Origin: Polytrichum commune
Taxonomy: Eukaryota > Streptophyta > Polytrichopsida > Polytrichales > Polytrichaceae
Assembly: GCA_950295325.1 (NCBI GenBank)
Contig: OX485805.1
Location: 33,157,501-33,221,500 of the forward strand
Length of the DNA stretch: 64,000 nt
Reading direction: 5' to 3'
The notes under the pieces are model-generated. The model ran no database searches. It was not told the origin of the DNA and saw nothing but the letters and a program-made list of their open reading frames with translations. Shown here piece by piece: positions 40,397 to 52,000 of the stretch (position 1 is the first letter of the stretch; each line of letters begins with the position of its first letter). Position numbers and translations under genes: made by a program.

Positions 40397-43332
40397 CTCC
40401 CACTTTGCGAGGTGGCATTGTACTCCAACCCCATTATTTCACTTAACATCTCATGCCTATCCCTCGCTAAAGCCTTTGTAAGAATATCCGCTACCATATA
40501 TTGCGTTGGACAATATTCTAGCTCTACAACATTGTTTTCAATTTTCTCTCTAATAAAATGATGTTGCACATCTATATGTTTTGACCTATCATGGTTGGTT
40601 GGGTTCTTAGCTAATGCCATAGAACCTTGGTTGTCGCACATCATGGTTGTCGCCTCCTCTTGTGCACAACCTACATCCTCCATTAGTTGCCTTAGCCAAA
40701 TGGCCTCCCTCGTGCATCGGTTCATGGCCATGTACTCCGCCTCCATTGTGGATTGAGCCACCGTTAGTTGTCGTTTGCTATTCCACGTCACGGCCCCGTC
40801 TCCAACGAAGAAAACGTATCCGGAGGTAGACCTTCGGTTTTCCACATCGCCGGCCCAATCCGCGTCCGAATAACCTTTAAGGTTTATGTGTTGTCCTCCG
40901 ATGCGCAACCTTGTATCAATGGTGCCTTTCAAGTACCGCATGATTCGTTTCACGGCCATCCAATGCATCGGACCCGGTTGCGACATAAACCGACTTACCA
41001 CGCTTACCGCGAATGCGAGGTCCGGTCTTGTGGCCACCATTGCGTACATCAACGACCCCACCGCCCTTTGGTACGGAATGTCCTTCATTTCGTGTGAATG
41101 CTTCTCGTGTTCCTCCTCCGAAAGCTTCGCCAATGAGGTCTTGGTGTCGAGCGGGGTTGAGATGGGCTTGCAATCACTCATGCCGAATCGCTCCAAAATG
41201 GTTTCGATGTAGCTTCGTTGATGCATGGTGATGGTGCGCGTCTTCCTATCTCGCTCGAAATGGACTCCGAGGAAGAAATGCAACTCGCCGAGGTCGCTCA
41301 TCTCGAACTCCTTCTCGAGGCTAGATTTCAACTCGTTGATCACGTCCACGTTGCTTGCCAAGATGATGAGGTCGTCTACATATATGATTACGATCACAAT
41401 GTAGTGGCAAGTTTGTAACACGTACAACGAGTGGTCCGCATGGCTCCTCGTAAAGCCTTTGTTCACAAAGAATATGTGAATGCACTCGTACCACGCTCGT
41501 CCGGATTGCTTTAATCCGTAGAGCGATTTCCCCAACTTGCATACGAGGTGTTCTCGGCCTTTTTGGACAAACCCCTCCGGTTGCTCCATGTAGATGACCA
41601 CGTGCAATTCGCCGTTCAAGAATGCGGTCTTGACGTCCATTTGATGTATCTCCAAGCCCATGGCCGCCGCCATTGCGAGGATGACCCTAATGGTGTTGAA
41701 TTTGGCCACGGGTGCGAAAGTCTCGCCGAAATCCACACCTTCCACTTGCGAGCACCCCTTGGCCACCAACCTCGCTTTGAAACGCACCACCACGCCGTTG
41801 GCATCCTTCTTCGTGCGAAACACCCACTTGCACTTCACGGCCTTGCGGCCCTTCGGCAATGGAACCAACTCCCACGTGGCGTTGGCTATGAGAGATTCGT
41901 ACTCCTCTTGCATAGCCGACTCCCACTCGCTCGCATCACTCGATTCAAATGCTTCTCTCAAGTTTCTAGGTTCCCCAACCATTGCTATGTTTGCGTGCTC
42001 ATCGTCTTCGGGTTGCGGAATGTGGTTCTTCCACCATTCCCCAAGAGGTTTGCGTGGCCTATCCGGATACCTAGAATTGCCTATGGTCTCATTGCCATCT
42101 TGCGGTGGTGGAGGTGGTTTGGTTGCGGTTTTCTTACCGGCGTTAAGTTTCGATGCCTCCGCGCTACGAGTGGATTTCGCGGCCGGTACTTCGGCCTCCC
42201 ACTCGTCCTCAATGTTCGGCTCCTCCTCGTCCGGCTCCGAAACGTCGCCGCTCGCCTCCAACTCCTCCGCTTCCGATTTGGGAGATATGTCCACCTTCAC
42301 CGTCGGTACTTCATCAACTCTCCCACTTGGACAATCCTCCAAATGCGTTTTGTCCTCGAAAAACACCACGTCCGGACTCTTGATGATTTTCTTCGTCTCC
42401 AAGCACATGAGCCGATACGCCTTGGTGCCTTCGCAATATCCGAGGAACAAACACTTGACGCCCTTCGCATCCAACTTCGTTCGCCTTTGATCCGGCACCT
42501 TCGCGTAAGCCACGCATCCGAACACCCGCATGTACGACACGTGCGGCATCCTCCCGCTCCACGCCTCCTCGGGTGTCATTCCTTCGACCGCCTTGGTCGG
42601 ACACCGGTTGCGTACGTACGCCGCATTGCACACCGCCTCCGCCCAAAATTCGTGGCCGAGGCGTTGGGCATGAATCATGGACCGTGCCATCTCCACGATG
42701 GTCCGGTTGGCTCGCTCCGCCACGCCGTTTTGTTGCGGCGTGTAAGGTGATGAGGTTTGCCGTGCAATGCCATGTTTGCTCAAGAAATCATCAAATGCCT
42801 TTGAAATGTATTCCCCCCCGTTATCCGACCTAAGAACCTTCACTACGTGCTCCGATTGCCTCTCCACCAAGGTTTTCCATTCTTTGAACCTTGCCAACAC
42901 CTCCTTCTTGGACTTGAGCACGTACACCCAAATCTTGCGTGAGAAATCGTCAATGAAGGTGAGAAAATACCTTGCGCCCCCGATGGACGCCGTTTTCATC
43001 GGCCCGCACACGTCGGAATGCACGAGCTCCAAGATCTTGGTGGCGCGGGTGCCTCCGTCCGTGGGGAATGGTCGCCTCGCTTGTTTGCCCTCCACACATC
43101 CTTCGCATGCGAAGGAATGCACGTCGCCTTGCGCCGCTCCCACGTCCATCCCGCTCACCATGCTTTGGAGCATTTTCACGCTATTGGCGTTGAGATGCCC
43201 CAACCTCTTGTGCCAAAGCTCCAAAGGATGCGAGTTGGCCTCGGAATGCGCCAAAGAACTCGTTTCGGCCCCATTCAACACGTTGGTGTCCAATTGGTAC
43301 AAATTGGACTCCAACGACGCCACGCCCAACAT
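40384..43332 (-). pseudogene. copia pol, pre-integrase to end (MASREN), 5' end lost at inverted junction
   Basis: The frame is open from MLGVASLESNLY (pre-integrase) through integrase, RT and RNase H to the LTR stop. At about 43333 it meets, head to head, a plus-strand pol piece. Gag and protease are absent. Catalytic motifs (HSDVCG, RSDNGGEY, YVDD, SDADWAG) are present, so the coding part is undamaged but cannot be expressed from its own promoter. Confidence 0.87.
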
Positions 43333-43340
43333 CACGTTGT

Positions 43341-44523
43341 ACAAAAAGGCCGAGAGCACCTCGTATGCAAGTTGGGGAAATCGCTCTATGGATTGAAGCA
43401 ATCCGGACGAGCGTGGTACGAGTGCATTCACATATTCTTTGTGAACAAAGGCTTTACGAGGAGCCATGCGGACCACTCGTTGTACGTGTTACAAACTTGC
43501 CACTACATTGTGATTGTAATCATATATGTAGACGACCTCATCATCTTGGCAAGCAACGTGGACGTGATCAACGAGTTGAAATCTAGCCTCGAGAAGGAGT
43601 TCGAGATGAGCGACCTCGGCGAGTTGCATTTCTTCTTCGGAGTCCATTTCGAGCGGGATAGGAGGACGCGCACCATCACCATGCATCAACGAAGCTACAT
43701 CGAAACCATTTTGGAGCGATTCGGTATGAGTGATTGCAAACCCATCTCAACCCCGCTCGACACCAAGACCTCATTGGCGAAGCTTTCGGAGGAGGAATAC
43801 GAGAAGCATTCACACGAAATGAAGGACATTCCGTACCAAAGGGCGGTGGGGTCGTTGATGTACGCAATGGTGGCCACAAGACCGGACCTCGCATTCGCGG
43901 TAAGCGTGGTAAGTCGGTTTATGTCGCAACCGGGTCCGATGCATTGGATGGCCGTGAAACGAATTATGCGATACTTGAAAGGCACCATTGATATGAGGTT
44001 GCGCATCGGAGGACAACACATAAACCTTAAAGGTTATTCGGACGCGGATTGGGCCGGCGACGTGGAGAACCGAAGGTCTACCTCCGGATACGTTTTCTTC
44101 GTCGGAAACGGGGCCGTGACGTGGAATAGCAAACGACAACTAACGGTGGCTCAATCCACAATGGAGGCGGAGTACATGGCCATGAACCGATGCACGAGGG
44201 AGGCCATTTGGCTAAGGCAACTAATGGAGGATGTAGGTTGTGCACAAGAGGAGGCGACAACCATGATGTGCGACAACCAAGGTTCTATGGCATTAGCTAA
44301 GAACCCAACCAACCATGATAGGTCAAAACATATAGATGTGCAACATCATTTTATTAGAGAGAAAATTGAAAACAATGTTGTAGAGCTAGAATATTGTCCA
44401 ACGCAATATATGGTAGCGGATATTCTTACAAAGGCTTTAGCGAGGGATAGACATGAGATGTTAAGTGAAATAATGGGGTTGGAGTACAATGCCACCTCGC
44501 AAAGTGGGAGTATTGGAAGGTAG
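43341..44523 (+). pseudogene. copia pol 3' part (RT to RNase H), inverted relative to its neighbour
   Basis: The plus-strand frame runs from QKGREHLVCKLGKSLYG through YVDD and RNase H to the stop in the LTR at 44511. Its start shares the variants GTACAAAAAGGCC and CTCTATGG with the break at 17753-17899. With 40397-41580 it forms an inverted repeat of about 1.17 kb with a 1.8-kb spacer. One change (FFFGVHF for FFLGVHF) is seen. Confidence 0.85.
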
Positions 44524-44702
44524 TGTTAGGTTGCATTGGTGACATTGTCCCATATGGGTTGTCAAGGTTGGTCCTAACCTACACATATAAATAAAGGCAT
44601 AAGGGGAGGAATTAACCCCGTCTCTCCATTGTATGCAATCCTTGTGTATTGTGTTCTTGCTTCCACGCTGATCTCTTAGCTTCTTCCTCTCATTTCCCAA
44701 TA
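44511..44702 (+). repeat. copia LTR, diverged A type
   Basis: 192 bp after the polypurine tract; GCATTGGTGAC and GTCAAGGTTGG variants. Right flank ATAGA leads into an older pol end. Confidence 0.87.
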
Positions 44703-44894
44703 ATAGACGTGCAATATCATTTTATTAGAAAAAATGTTGAAAACAAAATTGTAGAGCTAGAATATTGTCCAACGCAATATATGGTAGCGGACATTCTGAC
44801 AAAGGCATTAGCGAGGAATAGGCATGAGTTGTTAAGTGAGATAATGGGTTTGGAGTACAATGCCACCTCGCAAAGTGAGAGTATTGGAGGATAG
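44703..44894 (+). pseudogene. old copia pol C-terminal fragment
   Basis: The frame [22 protein letters not shown] to SESIGG and stop is more diverged than all other copies (AKALARNRHELLSEIMG). It is followed by its LTR. Confidence 0.82.
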
Positions 44895-45272
44895 TGTTAG
44901 GTTGCATCGGCGACATTGTCCCATATGGGTTGTCAACGCTGGTCCTAACCCATACATATAAATAAAGGCATAAGGGGAGGAGCTAAACCTTTCTCTCCAT
45001 TGTATGCAATCTTTGTGTATTGTATTCTTAGTTCCTACGCTGATCTCTTTGCTTCTTCCTCTCAGTTCTCAATAATAACCTATTGGGAAATGAGAGAAGA
45101 GAGCAAAGAGATTAGCGTAGGAAGCAAGAACACAATACACTAAGATTGCATATAATGGAGAGAGTGATTAGCTCATCCGCTTATGCCTTTATTTATATGT
45201 ATGGATTAGGACCAACGTAGACAACTCATATGGGACAATGTCGCCGATGCAACCTAACACTATCTTCCAATA
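44882..45272. mobile_element. two LTRs tail to tail (44882-45074 plus, 45081-45272 minus)
   Basis: A plus LTR ending TCTCAATA is separated by only ATAACC from a minus LTR starting TATTGGG. ATAACC is the LTR-proximal end of a reversed primer-binding site, so the minus LTR was once a 5' LTR. Both carry many substitutions (GCGACATTG, ATATAATGG, ACTCATATGGG) and are old. Confidence 0.82.
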
Positions 45273-46252
45273 CATTTCCACTCCAAAATGATGCCAAATA
45301 ACTAGATAATCATCAAAAGGCCATAGCTAAGTATTTCGGAACTCAAATCACCTCAAACTAAATATAGAAGTGAGGAATCTCTCAAGTCATCACCTTTCCA
45401 CTCCAAAATGATGCCAAATATCAACAAAACCATCAAAAGGCCACAACTAAGTCTTTCGGAACTCAAATTATTTCAAACTAAGCATAGAAGTGAGGAGTTT
45501 TTCAAGTCAACATATTTTCACTCCAAAATGATGCCAAATGACTAGATAACCATCAAGAGAGTTAGACTAAGCCTCTTCAAATACGAATCGCCTCAAACTA
45601 ACATAGGAAGGAGGAATCTCTCAAGTTAGTACATTTTCACTCCAAAATAATGTCAAATAATTAGATAACCATTAAGAGAGTTGGACCAAGCCTCTTGGAA
45701 CTCGAATCGCCTCAAACTAAACATAGAAAGGAGGGATCTTTGAAATCAGCACATTTCCACTCCAAAACGATGCAAAATGAATAGATAACCATTAAAAGAG
45801 TTAGACTAAGCCTCTTGGAACATGAATCACCTCAAACTAAATATAGAAAGGAGGGATCTCTCAGCACATTTCTACTCCAAAACGATGTAAAATGACTAGA
45901 TAACCATCAAAATAGTTAAATTAAGTCTCTTGGAACACGAATCGCCTCAAACTAAGCATAGAAAGGAGGGATCTCTCAAGTCAGTACTTTTGCATTCAAT
46001 ATACGAATCGATCTACACCCAAGAGTTCAAAATGGAATGGACCTCTACCAAATGGATTCTCCAATGTAGTAACACTCCTAGAAGGTGCTCTACGTTGGTC
46101 CAAACCACCAAGAATGCTCAAAGGCGCTCCGAAGGTCTTCCAAAGCTTCAAAACTCCACCAAAAACCTCCAACCACCTCCGATCTGTTCCAGCCCTCTCC
46201 TAGCTACTCCTAAGTCGATCTCCTACCTCTAAAGCAAAGTGGGCCCATAACT
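45273..46252 (-). repeat. old reversed leader with type C 120-bp array
   Basis: About six degenerate units with CCACTCCAAAATGATGCC at 45279 and 45399 (period exactly 120) and CCTCAAACTAA. They resemble type A but are heavily mutated. A unique leader and GTGGGCCCATAAC end it. No gag or pol remains in this copy. Confidence 0.8.
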
Positions 46253-46447
46253 TTTTGGGAAATGAGAGAAGAGAGCAAAGATATCAGCGTAGGAAGGTAG
46301 AACACAATACACAAGAATTGCATACAATGGAGAGAGTGATTAGCTCCTCCCTTTATGCATTTATTTATATATGTGGGTTAGGACCAGCGTTGACAACCCA
46401 TATGGGATAATGTCGTCAATGCAACCTAACATTATTCTCTGATAATA
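46253..46447 (-). repeat. decayed copia LTR, right boundary of the cluster
   Basis: Reverse LTR with TTTTGGGAAATG at left and ATTATTCTCTGATAATA at right; the ends are mutated. Single-copy sequence follows. Confidence 0.72.
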
Positions 46448-48500
46448 AGCAAATCAGAAACACGAAGTGTCACATACCTCTCCATAAGGAGTGTTTACAA
46501 CACCATGGGCACAAGGGGGACCCTAGAGTGACACCCATAACTTGTGGTGCCATAGGTAAGAAGGCCCAAGTGATTTTGGTGTGGATGAGGGTCGTGGGCA
46601 TCATGAACGCCTCTCATCCACAAAAATTGGGAGTCACAAAGATAATGCCATGAGCATTACATATCTTATGGCAACTGGATTCTAAAATGCTCAAGAACAA
46701 CCCAATTGGAGATGTGAGCTAGAAAATATGGCAATTTGAGGATGGCGTTGCCTAAGGACAACACCCAGCAGTGAAAGGGGCATTGTGGGGGAAAATAATG
46801 CCTAGGGAGTGGTGCCAATGACTGCCAAGGTTAGAACAATGATAACTCCTGTAATACTTGTCCGAATGGGGCAAGTGAGGAGTCTATCAACATCTATGCA
46901 AAGAGTAGTTGTCAATGAATTGGTTGCTTGATAAAATCGGGAATCAAATGATGAAGTTATGAAGGTTTGAAGTTGTTGGGGGGCTCTGGACCCAACAACT
47001 AAGGGAAAACGTCTACATGGTCCCAATTCTTAGGAGTGAGACAAAGGTTACTTGAGGGTGGGCTAGGGGCCTTACGTAAAGTCCTATAGGTTTATACGAG
47101 GAGGCATCTCTGCCAATCGACCCTACCCGAACAATGCAGCTTCCACCAAAGTTGGCCCAATGTGGAGGCGAACTTGCCAAGTATCCTTTGGGTTGATGTA
47201 GTGTTCCTCCAGCAACGCGATGATCAATTCAAAATTAGATGGATATGAATGGAAATATGCACCTAACCATTGGCTACCTACTAAAGGGAGAGTCTCGGAT
47301 GCATGTGTAGGAGGGTTTGGTAACCAAGCTATGATTTTGGAGGTTGGTATGGGGAGCTAACCATGGGTGTGTGTGTGGGATGTGCAAGGCTAGCGCTCGT
47401 GGCACTTGCTAGAGTTGCAAAACGGTGAAGATAAGTTAAGGCGAGCTAGCAAGAGTCGCTACACAAAGGCATATGTTTGGAGTGAGATGGTCATTCTCAT
47501 CCTTTGCCTTGCCCTTTATTGTATTTTTTCTCCTTGGTTCATACAATGTATATGGGATATCTCAACTCCCACTTTCCCACAAATCATATGGATTTATTCA
47601 AACCTTTTTCATTCTTATACCTCTACATTGATTACTCAATGACTACAAGCAACCTAGTGCCCTAACCTCAACAATGTGGTTTCTTTCTAATGCATTCTTG
47701 CAAGTTTAAAGTGATATAGTATACTATGTATGGGCATAATGCCTTGCTTACCACAATATGCAAATAGTTTTAAAGGAAGACTTCCCCAATTATTCATGAC
47801 ATTGTTAAAGTTGATCAAAAGTAGGACTTTGATTTCTATATTGTACATTTAGTATATTAATTTGATAGTGTTATTAACAATCATCAAATGATTTGACCAC
47901 AAAATTTGATGAAATGTGGTCATGTTTTTGTCTATGTTGCCTATACAATGCAAATTCATTTATGATTTACATATGTAGAAGGCGGGGTTCTAATAACTAT
48001 AGAACCGTAGAAGTCAGAATCATGGAAGTTGGTTGAGTCCATCTTGTAGAAAATAAGGGCAAGGTTATGGTAATGACCTATGGTTGTGACCATCACTTTC
48101 TAAAATCTCTCATTGGTTGAAAAATGAATAGCTTTCCCATTTTACTTCACACTAGGTCACTGTAAACAAAATTGACCATGTGAGAGGGACAAATGAAAAA
48201 GTAACATGAAATTCTACATCACCTTAAATCAACATTGTTTGGTGGTATGTAGAGTTTACGTTGAGACCACTTAAATGGGTGGTCTCAACAAGAATAAATA
48301 AGTAAAGTGACCGTCCAGTTTATAAAGTGTCCCGTGACGTACGATGGTAGAATGTAGTGTGATGGGGATTTCTCTTTGTCATGGCTTGTGGCCATGAGAA
48401 TCCTAAATCATGTTTTCTCACGGATTTTGGTCACTACTGTACTTGTTAACAGGTCCTACTAATAACATACAGCGTCTACTGACGAACTGCTGGCGGCACT
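46448..48500. other. about 2 kb without a recognisable gene
   Basis: AT-rich DNA with only short, uncharacteristic reading frames. No protein family, RNA gene or transposon end is recognised. The one clear structure is the stem-loop at 48260-48289. The right part must hold the upstream region of the receptor kinase gene; TATAAA occurs at 48321-48326 but its role is unknown. Confidence 0.5.
48260..48289. other. perfect inverted repeat, 11-bp arms
   Basis: GTTGAGACCAC (48260-48270) and GTGGTCTCAAC (48279-48289) are exact reverse complements around an 8-base loop. They lie about 700 bp before the receptor kinase start. The function is unknown. Confidence 0.7.
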
Positions 48501-48759
48501 GATGCCTGATATTGACAGCGCTTACAGACTTGGTTCGATGCTCGGCTCTTTCTCTTCCGCACTGCACTCTTCTCCCCCTCCCTGGGCAGCTCGAACGTTG
48601 CAGATTAAATTATCACTCGCACGCCACGTGAGGACGGCTCTCGCACGGCCATTATGAGGACGTCCACGATGGGTCTCCGCACCAGGGGGGCTACGGAGTG
48701 CCGACATTGTGAACACTCTCCACGGACGATGCAGCTGCCCAGCTAATTGAGGAGCCGCC

Positions 48760-48861
48760 ATGCCTGCTTGCTGTTGGCCATGGGCGGCGCTGCTTCTTCC
48801 AGGGCTCTCATCCGGAAAGCCGAGCCCTGGGACGACGAGGGATCACCAGCCAGCTGAATGA
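48760..48861 (+). CDS. upstream ORF 1 of the CR4-like gene (33 codons)
   Basis: ATG 48760 to TGA 48859-48861 encodes a peptide starting MPACCWPWAALLLPG, parallel to the start of the receptor ([15 protein letters not shown]). It sits in a strong context (GCCGCCATGC). If the transcript begins upstream, ribosomes would meet this ORF first, which could reduce receptor translation. Whether it is transcribed is not known. Confidence 0.45.
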   Translation: MPACCWPWAALLLPGLSSGKPSPGTTRDHQPAE

Positions 48862-48882
48862 AGAAGAGAAGAACTACATGCC

Positions 48883-48984
48883 ATGCCTGCATTGTGGTGG
48901 CCATGGGTGAAGCTACTGCTTCTAGTTCTAGGGACATGCAAAACACCGAGTTTTGCAGTACGGGGAGACGGGGCAGCTGAGTGA
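48883..48984 (+). CDS. upstream ORF 2 of the CR4-like gene (33 codons)
   Basis: ATG 48883 to TGA 48982-48984 encodes a second duplicate of the signal-peptide start (MPALWWPWVKLLLLVLG). It ends AAE-stop, much as ORF 1 ends PAE-stop, so both duplicates have the same length and end at the corresponding place. It is 17 bp from the main start codon. Confidence 0.45.
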   Translation: MPALWWPWVKLLLLVLGTCKTPSFAVRGDGAAE

Positions 48985-49001
48985 GAGGTGGAGCCACCGC
49001 C

Positions 49002-52000
49002 ATGCCTGCCCTGCCGTGGCCATGGGTGAGGCTGCTGCTTATGCTCAGTGTCTACCTTACACAAGCTCACGCGCTAGGCTCGATGAACTCAATGGCAGCT
49101 TCTTATGGAGAGAACGGGCAGGCCTTGTGCAGTTTACGTGCAGACAAAGCCAATGTTGTGACATGCTTTGGCAGTGATGTAGCGTCGGTGTACGGGGCGC
49201 CCCCACGACTGCCCTTACTGGGTCTTACAGGTGAACTCCTCTGTTTTGTTGCGATACCAGTAGCGCTAGTCAGACTTTTCAATAGAAAGACACGGCGATG
49301 AAGAATCTCGTTACGAGGTGCTTGGCTTGGGGTTTAGGTACCTAATTATAGTCTTGGTGCCAAGAGGCCACACGGTCTTAGATCCTCTTGATTTTGCGCA
49401 CCGCAGTGATGTAAACCTGTTTGACACACACTTGACGATCAGAAACCACGGCATCCCATGTTTTACATACACATGTGGACATGTTTTCCTACTTTACAGG
49501 GGGCGACGGCTTTGTGTGTGGACTCTCAATGGGGGTGCGTCAGCCGTACTGCTGGGGCAACAACATTTATGTAGAAGCTGGCGTACCTGCAGTGGGCGAC
49601 CGCCATTATGCTGCGTTGAGTGCTGGGGACAATCACTTGTGTGCATTACGCCAATCTTCTAGCTATGTCGCAGGTGGGCCAGCAGTGGATTGCTGGGGCT
49701 ACAATATGACTGGCTCCTTTGTAAATGCGCCACTTCTGTCCATCACTTCTGGCTCCTTCTTCAGCTGTGGGCTGTTTGCAGCCAATTCGACACCCGTGTG
49801 CTGGGGTGATGAGACAGGAAGCGGCGCCATCAGCACAGCTCCCACGCTGAAGGCATTCGATTCAATCATTGCTGGCGGTTACCATGTTTGTGGAATACTT
49901 TTAAAGAGTCAGGACACATTCTGCTGGGGCCGCTCGCTGGATGCTCAAGCGGGAGTGCCTAAGGGAGCCATCTTCAGCTCTCTGGTGGCGGGGAAGTTCT
50001 CAACCTGTGGGCTACGAGCGGACAGTCATTTCCCGCTGTGTTGGGGTCTCACGCTACCCAACAATACACCCATGCCCACGAATGTGGGCTTCTCCATTCT
50101 GGTAGCCGGCGATTACTTCATTTGTGGCCTTCCAGAGCTCACATCGCAGCCACAGTGCTGGGGCTCAGGGTATCCTGTGGTGCTGGCGGGGGGCGTGGCC
50201 CCTGGCATGTGCAGCTCGCAGGCCTGCTTGCCCGGCACCTACAGTCTCAGTCCGGAGGCTGTCAAGGCGCTGTCCGCAAGTGGGGCGGCTCTTTGCTCAA
50301 ACCCCACCGACAATGTGTGTGTCACCTGCAGTGTGAGCTGCCCAGCAGGCATGGTGCCGTCTGCGCCATGCACCTCTACTGCAGATCGCCAGTGCAGCTA
50401 CAACTGCTCCCAGTGCCACAACAACACCAGTTGCTCAGCGGCCTGCTATTCACCAAAGGGACGTACCGAATCCATACAAGTCCCCATTATTATTGGAGAG
50501 CTTGTGATGGCTGTTGTGGTCATTGGCATTCTGCTGATGGTGGCATTTTTCTGTGTGCGGAGAAAACTCACAAATGTTGCTAAACTGGACAATGCGAAAG
50601 GCAGCAAAGCAGCTCACGAAATGGTTTCCAAAAAGAGTTCCTTTCGATCATTCCATAAGGTAAAAGTTCAGGATTCGGTTGAGAGAAAGGTGCATGCACG
50701 CTTGTTCAGCTACAAGGAACTGAATGACGCGACAGGAGGATTCTCAGAAGACAGCGAGATTGGTCGGGGTAGCTTCTCATGTGTGTACAAGGGTGTTCTC
50801 AGTGATGGTCATCTAGTCGCCGTGAAGGTAAGCTTCTGAAGGAACGCACCGAATGATTTGCATGTCACCCTGACTCTTCGTAGAAGACACCCGATTTTTT
50901 TCTTCCAACATCTTTGTTCAGAGTTCCAGATTTTAATGCACTGTCCTACGAGTTGGCAAAGTTGAAGCAGGTTCGACTTTCGCTTCCAGCACTGTAGTTT
51001 GTGTACAGTCCCACTAGGTCTACTGGATAAAATCTTAGAGATTGAACGTAGCCATCCTGCTTGCTTGCTCCTCTCTTTAGAACGTTCTTTTCCTTGATAA
51101 GAGTGGTCGATACTGTGCTCATCAAATTTATTGGATGTTCAATATAACAGCGGCCAGCACCTCCTGCCCCTAAACATCAGTCTTGCAACTCCAAGGACTT
51201 CAACAATGAGATTGACTTATTGTCCCGTCTCAACCATGCCCACCTGCTCAACCTAATAGGCTACTGCAACGAAGGAGGAGAGAGACTCCTGGTATTTGAG
51301 TACATGGAAATGGGCACATTATATGAACACCTCCATGGGCCACAGCTAAACCCAGAGCTTACCTGGGTGACAAGGGTGAAGATTGCAGTGCAAGTTGCAC
51401 GCGGTCTTGAGTATTTGCATGGTTATGCCTGTCCGCCAGTCATTCACCGGGACATTAAGTCTCCAAATATTTTGCTTGATGACGAGTGGAATGCAAGGGT
51501 GGCAGACTTTGGACTCTCGTTATTGGGACCTTCCGACAGCAGCACACCCCTCTCCGAGCTCCCTGCAGGCACTCTTGGGTACTTGGATCCAGAGTATTAC
51601 AGGCTTCACTACCTTACCACAAAGAGCGATGTATACAGCTTCGGTGTGCTTCTACTTGAGATTCTTGCAGGAAGGAAGGTCACAGACGAGGAATTTGAGA
51701 ATGGAAACATTGTAGAATGGGCAGTGCCAGTCATTAAAAAGGGTGAGATATTGTCCATTCTGGACCCCAGATTAGACCATCCAGCGGAACCCGAGGGTTT
51801 GCTTCGAATAGCACGGGTGGCTGCCCGATGTGTGAGGATGCGGGGCAAGGACCGGCCTTCCATGGACAGGGTGACCACCTCGCTGGAGCGGTCGCTTGCA
51901 CTTTTAATGGGCACACCGTCGGATGGGCAATTGATACTGCCCTCGGAAGTGGTGCTGGGAAGCAGTAGGCTACATCGAAAGTCGTCTCGGAGTAAGTCAT

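Larger units (their letters stand above)
48725..49061 (+). repeat. threefold tandem duplication of the CR4-like start region
   Basis: Three copies about 120 bp apart carry GCCATGCCTGC followed by TGGCCATGGG and CTGCTTCT/CTGCTGCTT, with ATGs at 48760, 48883 and 49002. Spacing is 123 and 119 bp. The parts before each ATG also correspond (CAGCTAATTGAGG, CAGCTGAATGAAG, CAGCTGAGTGAGAG). The third copy is the start of the receptor kinase. Confidence 0.78.

Noticed and set aside
46802-47026. 75-codon minus-strand frame in the interval right of the cluster
   Set aside because: Short, no family features and no supporting context.
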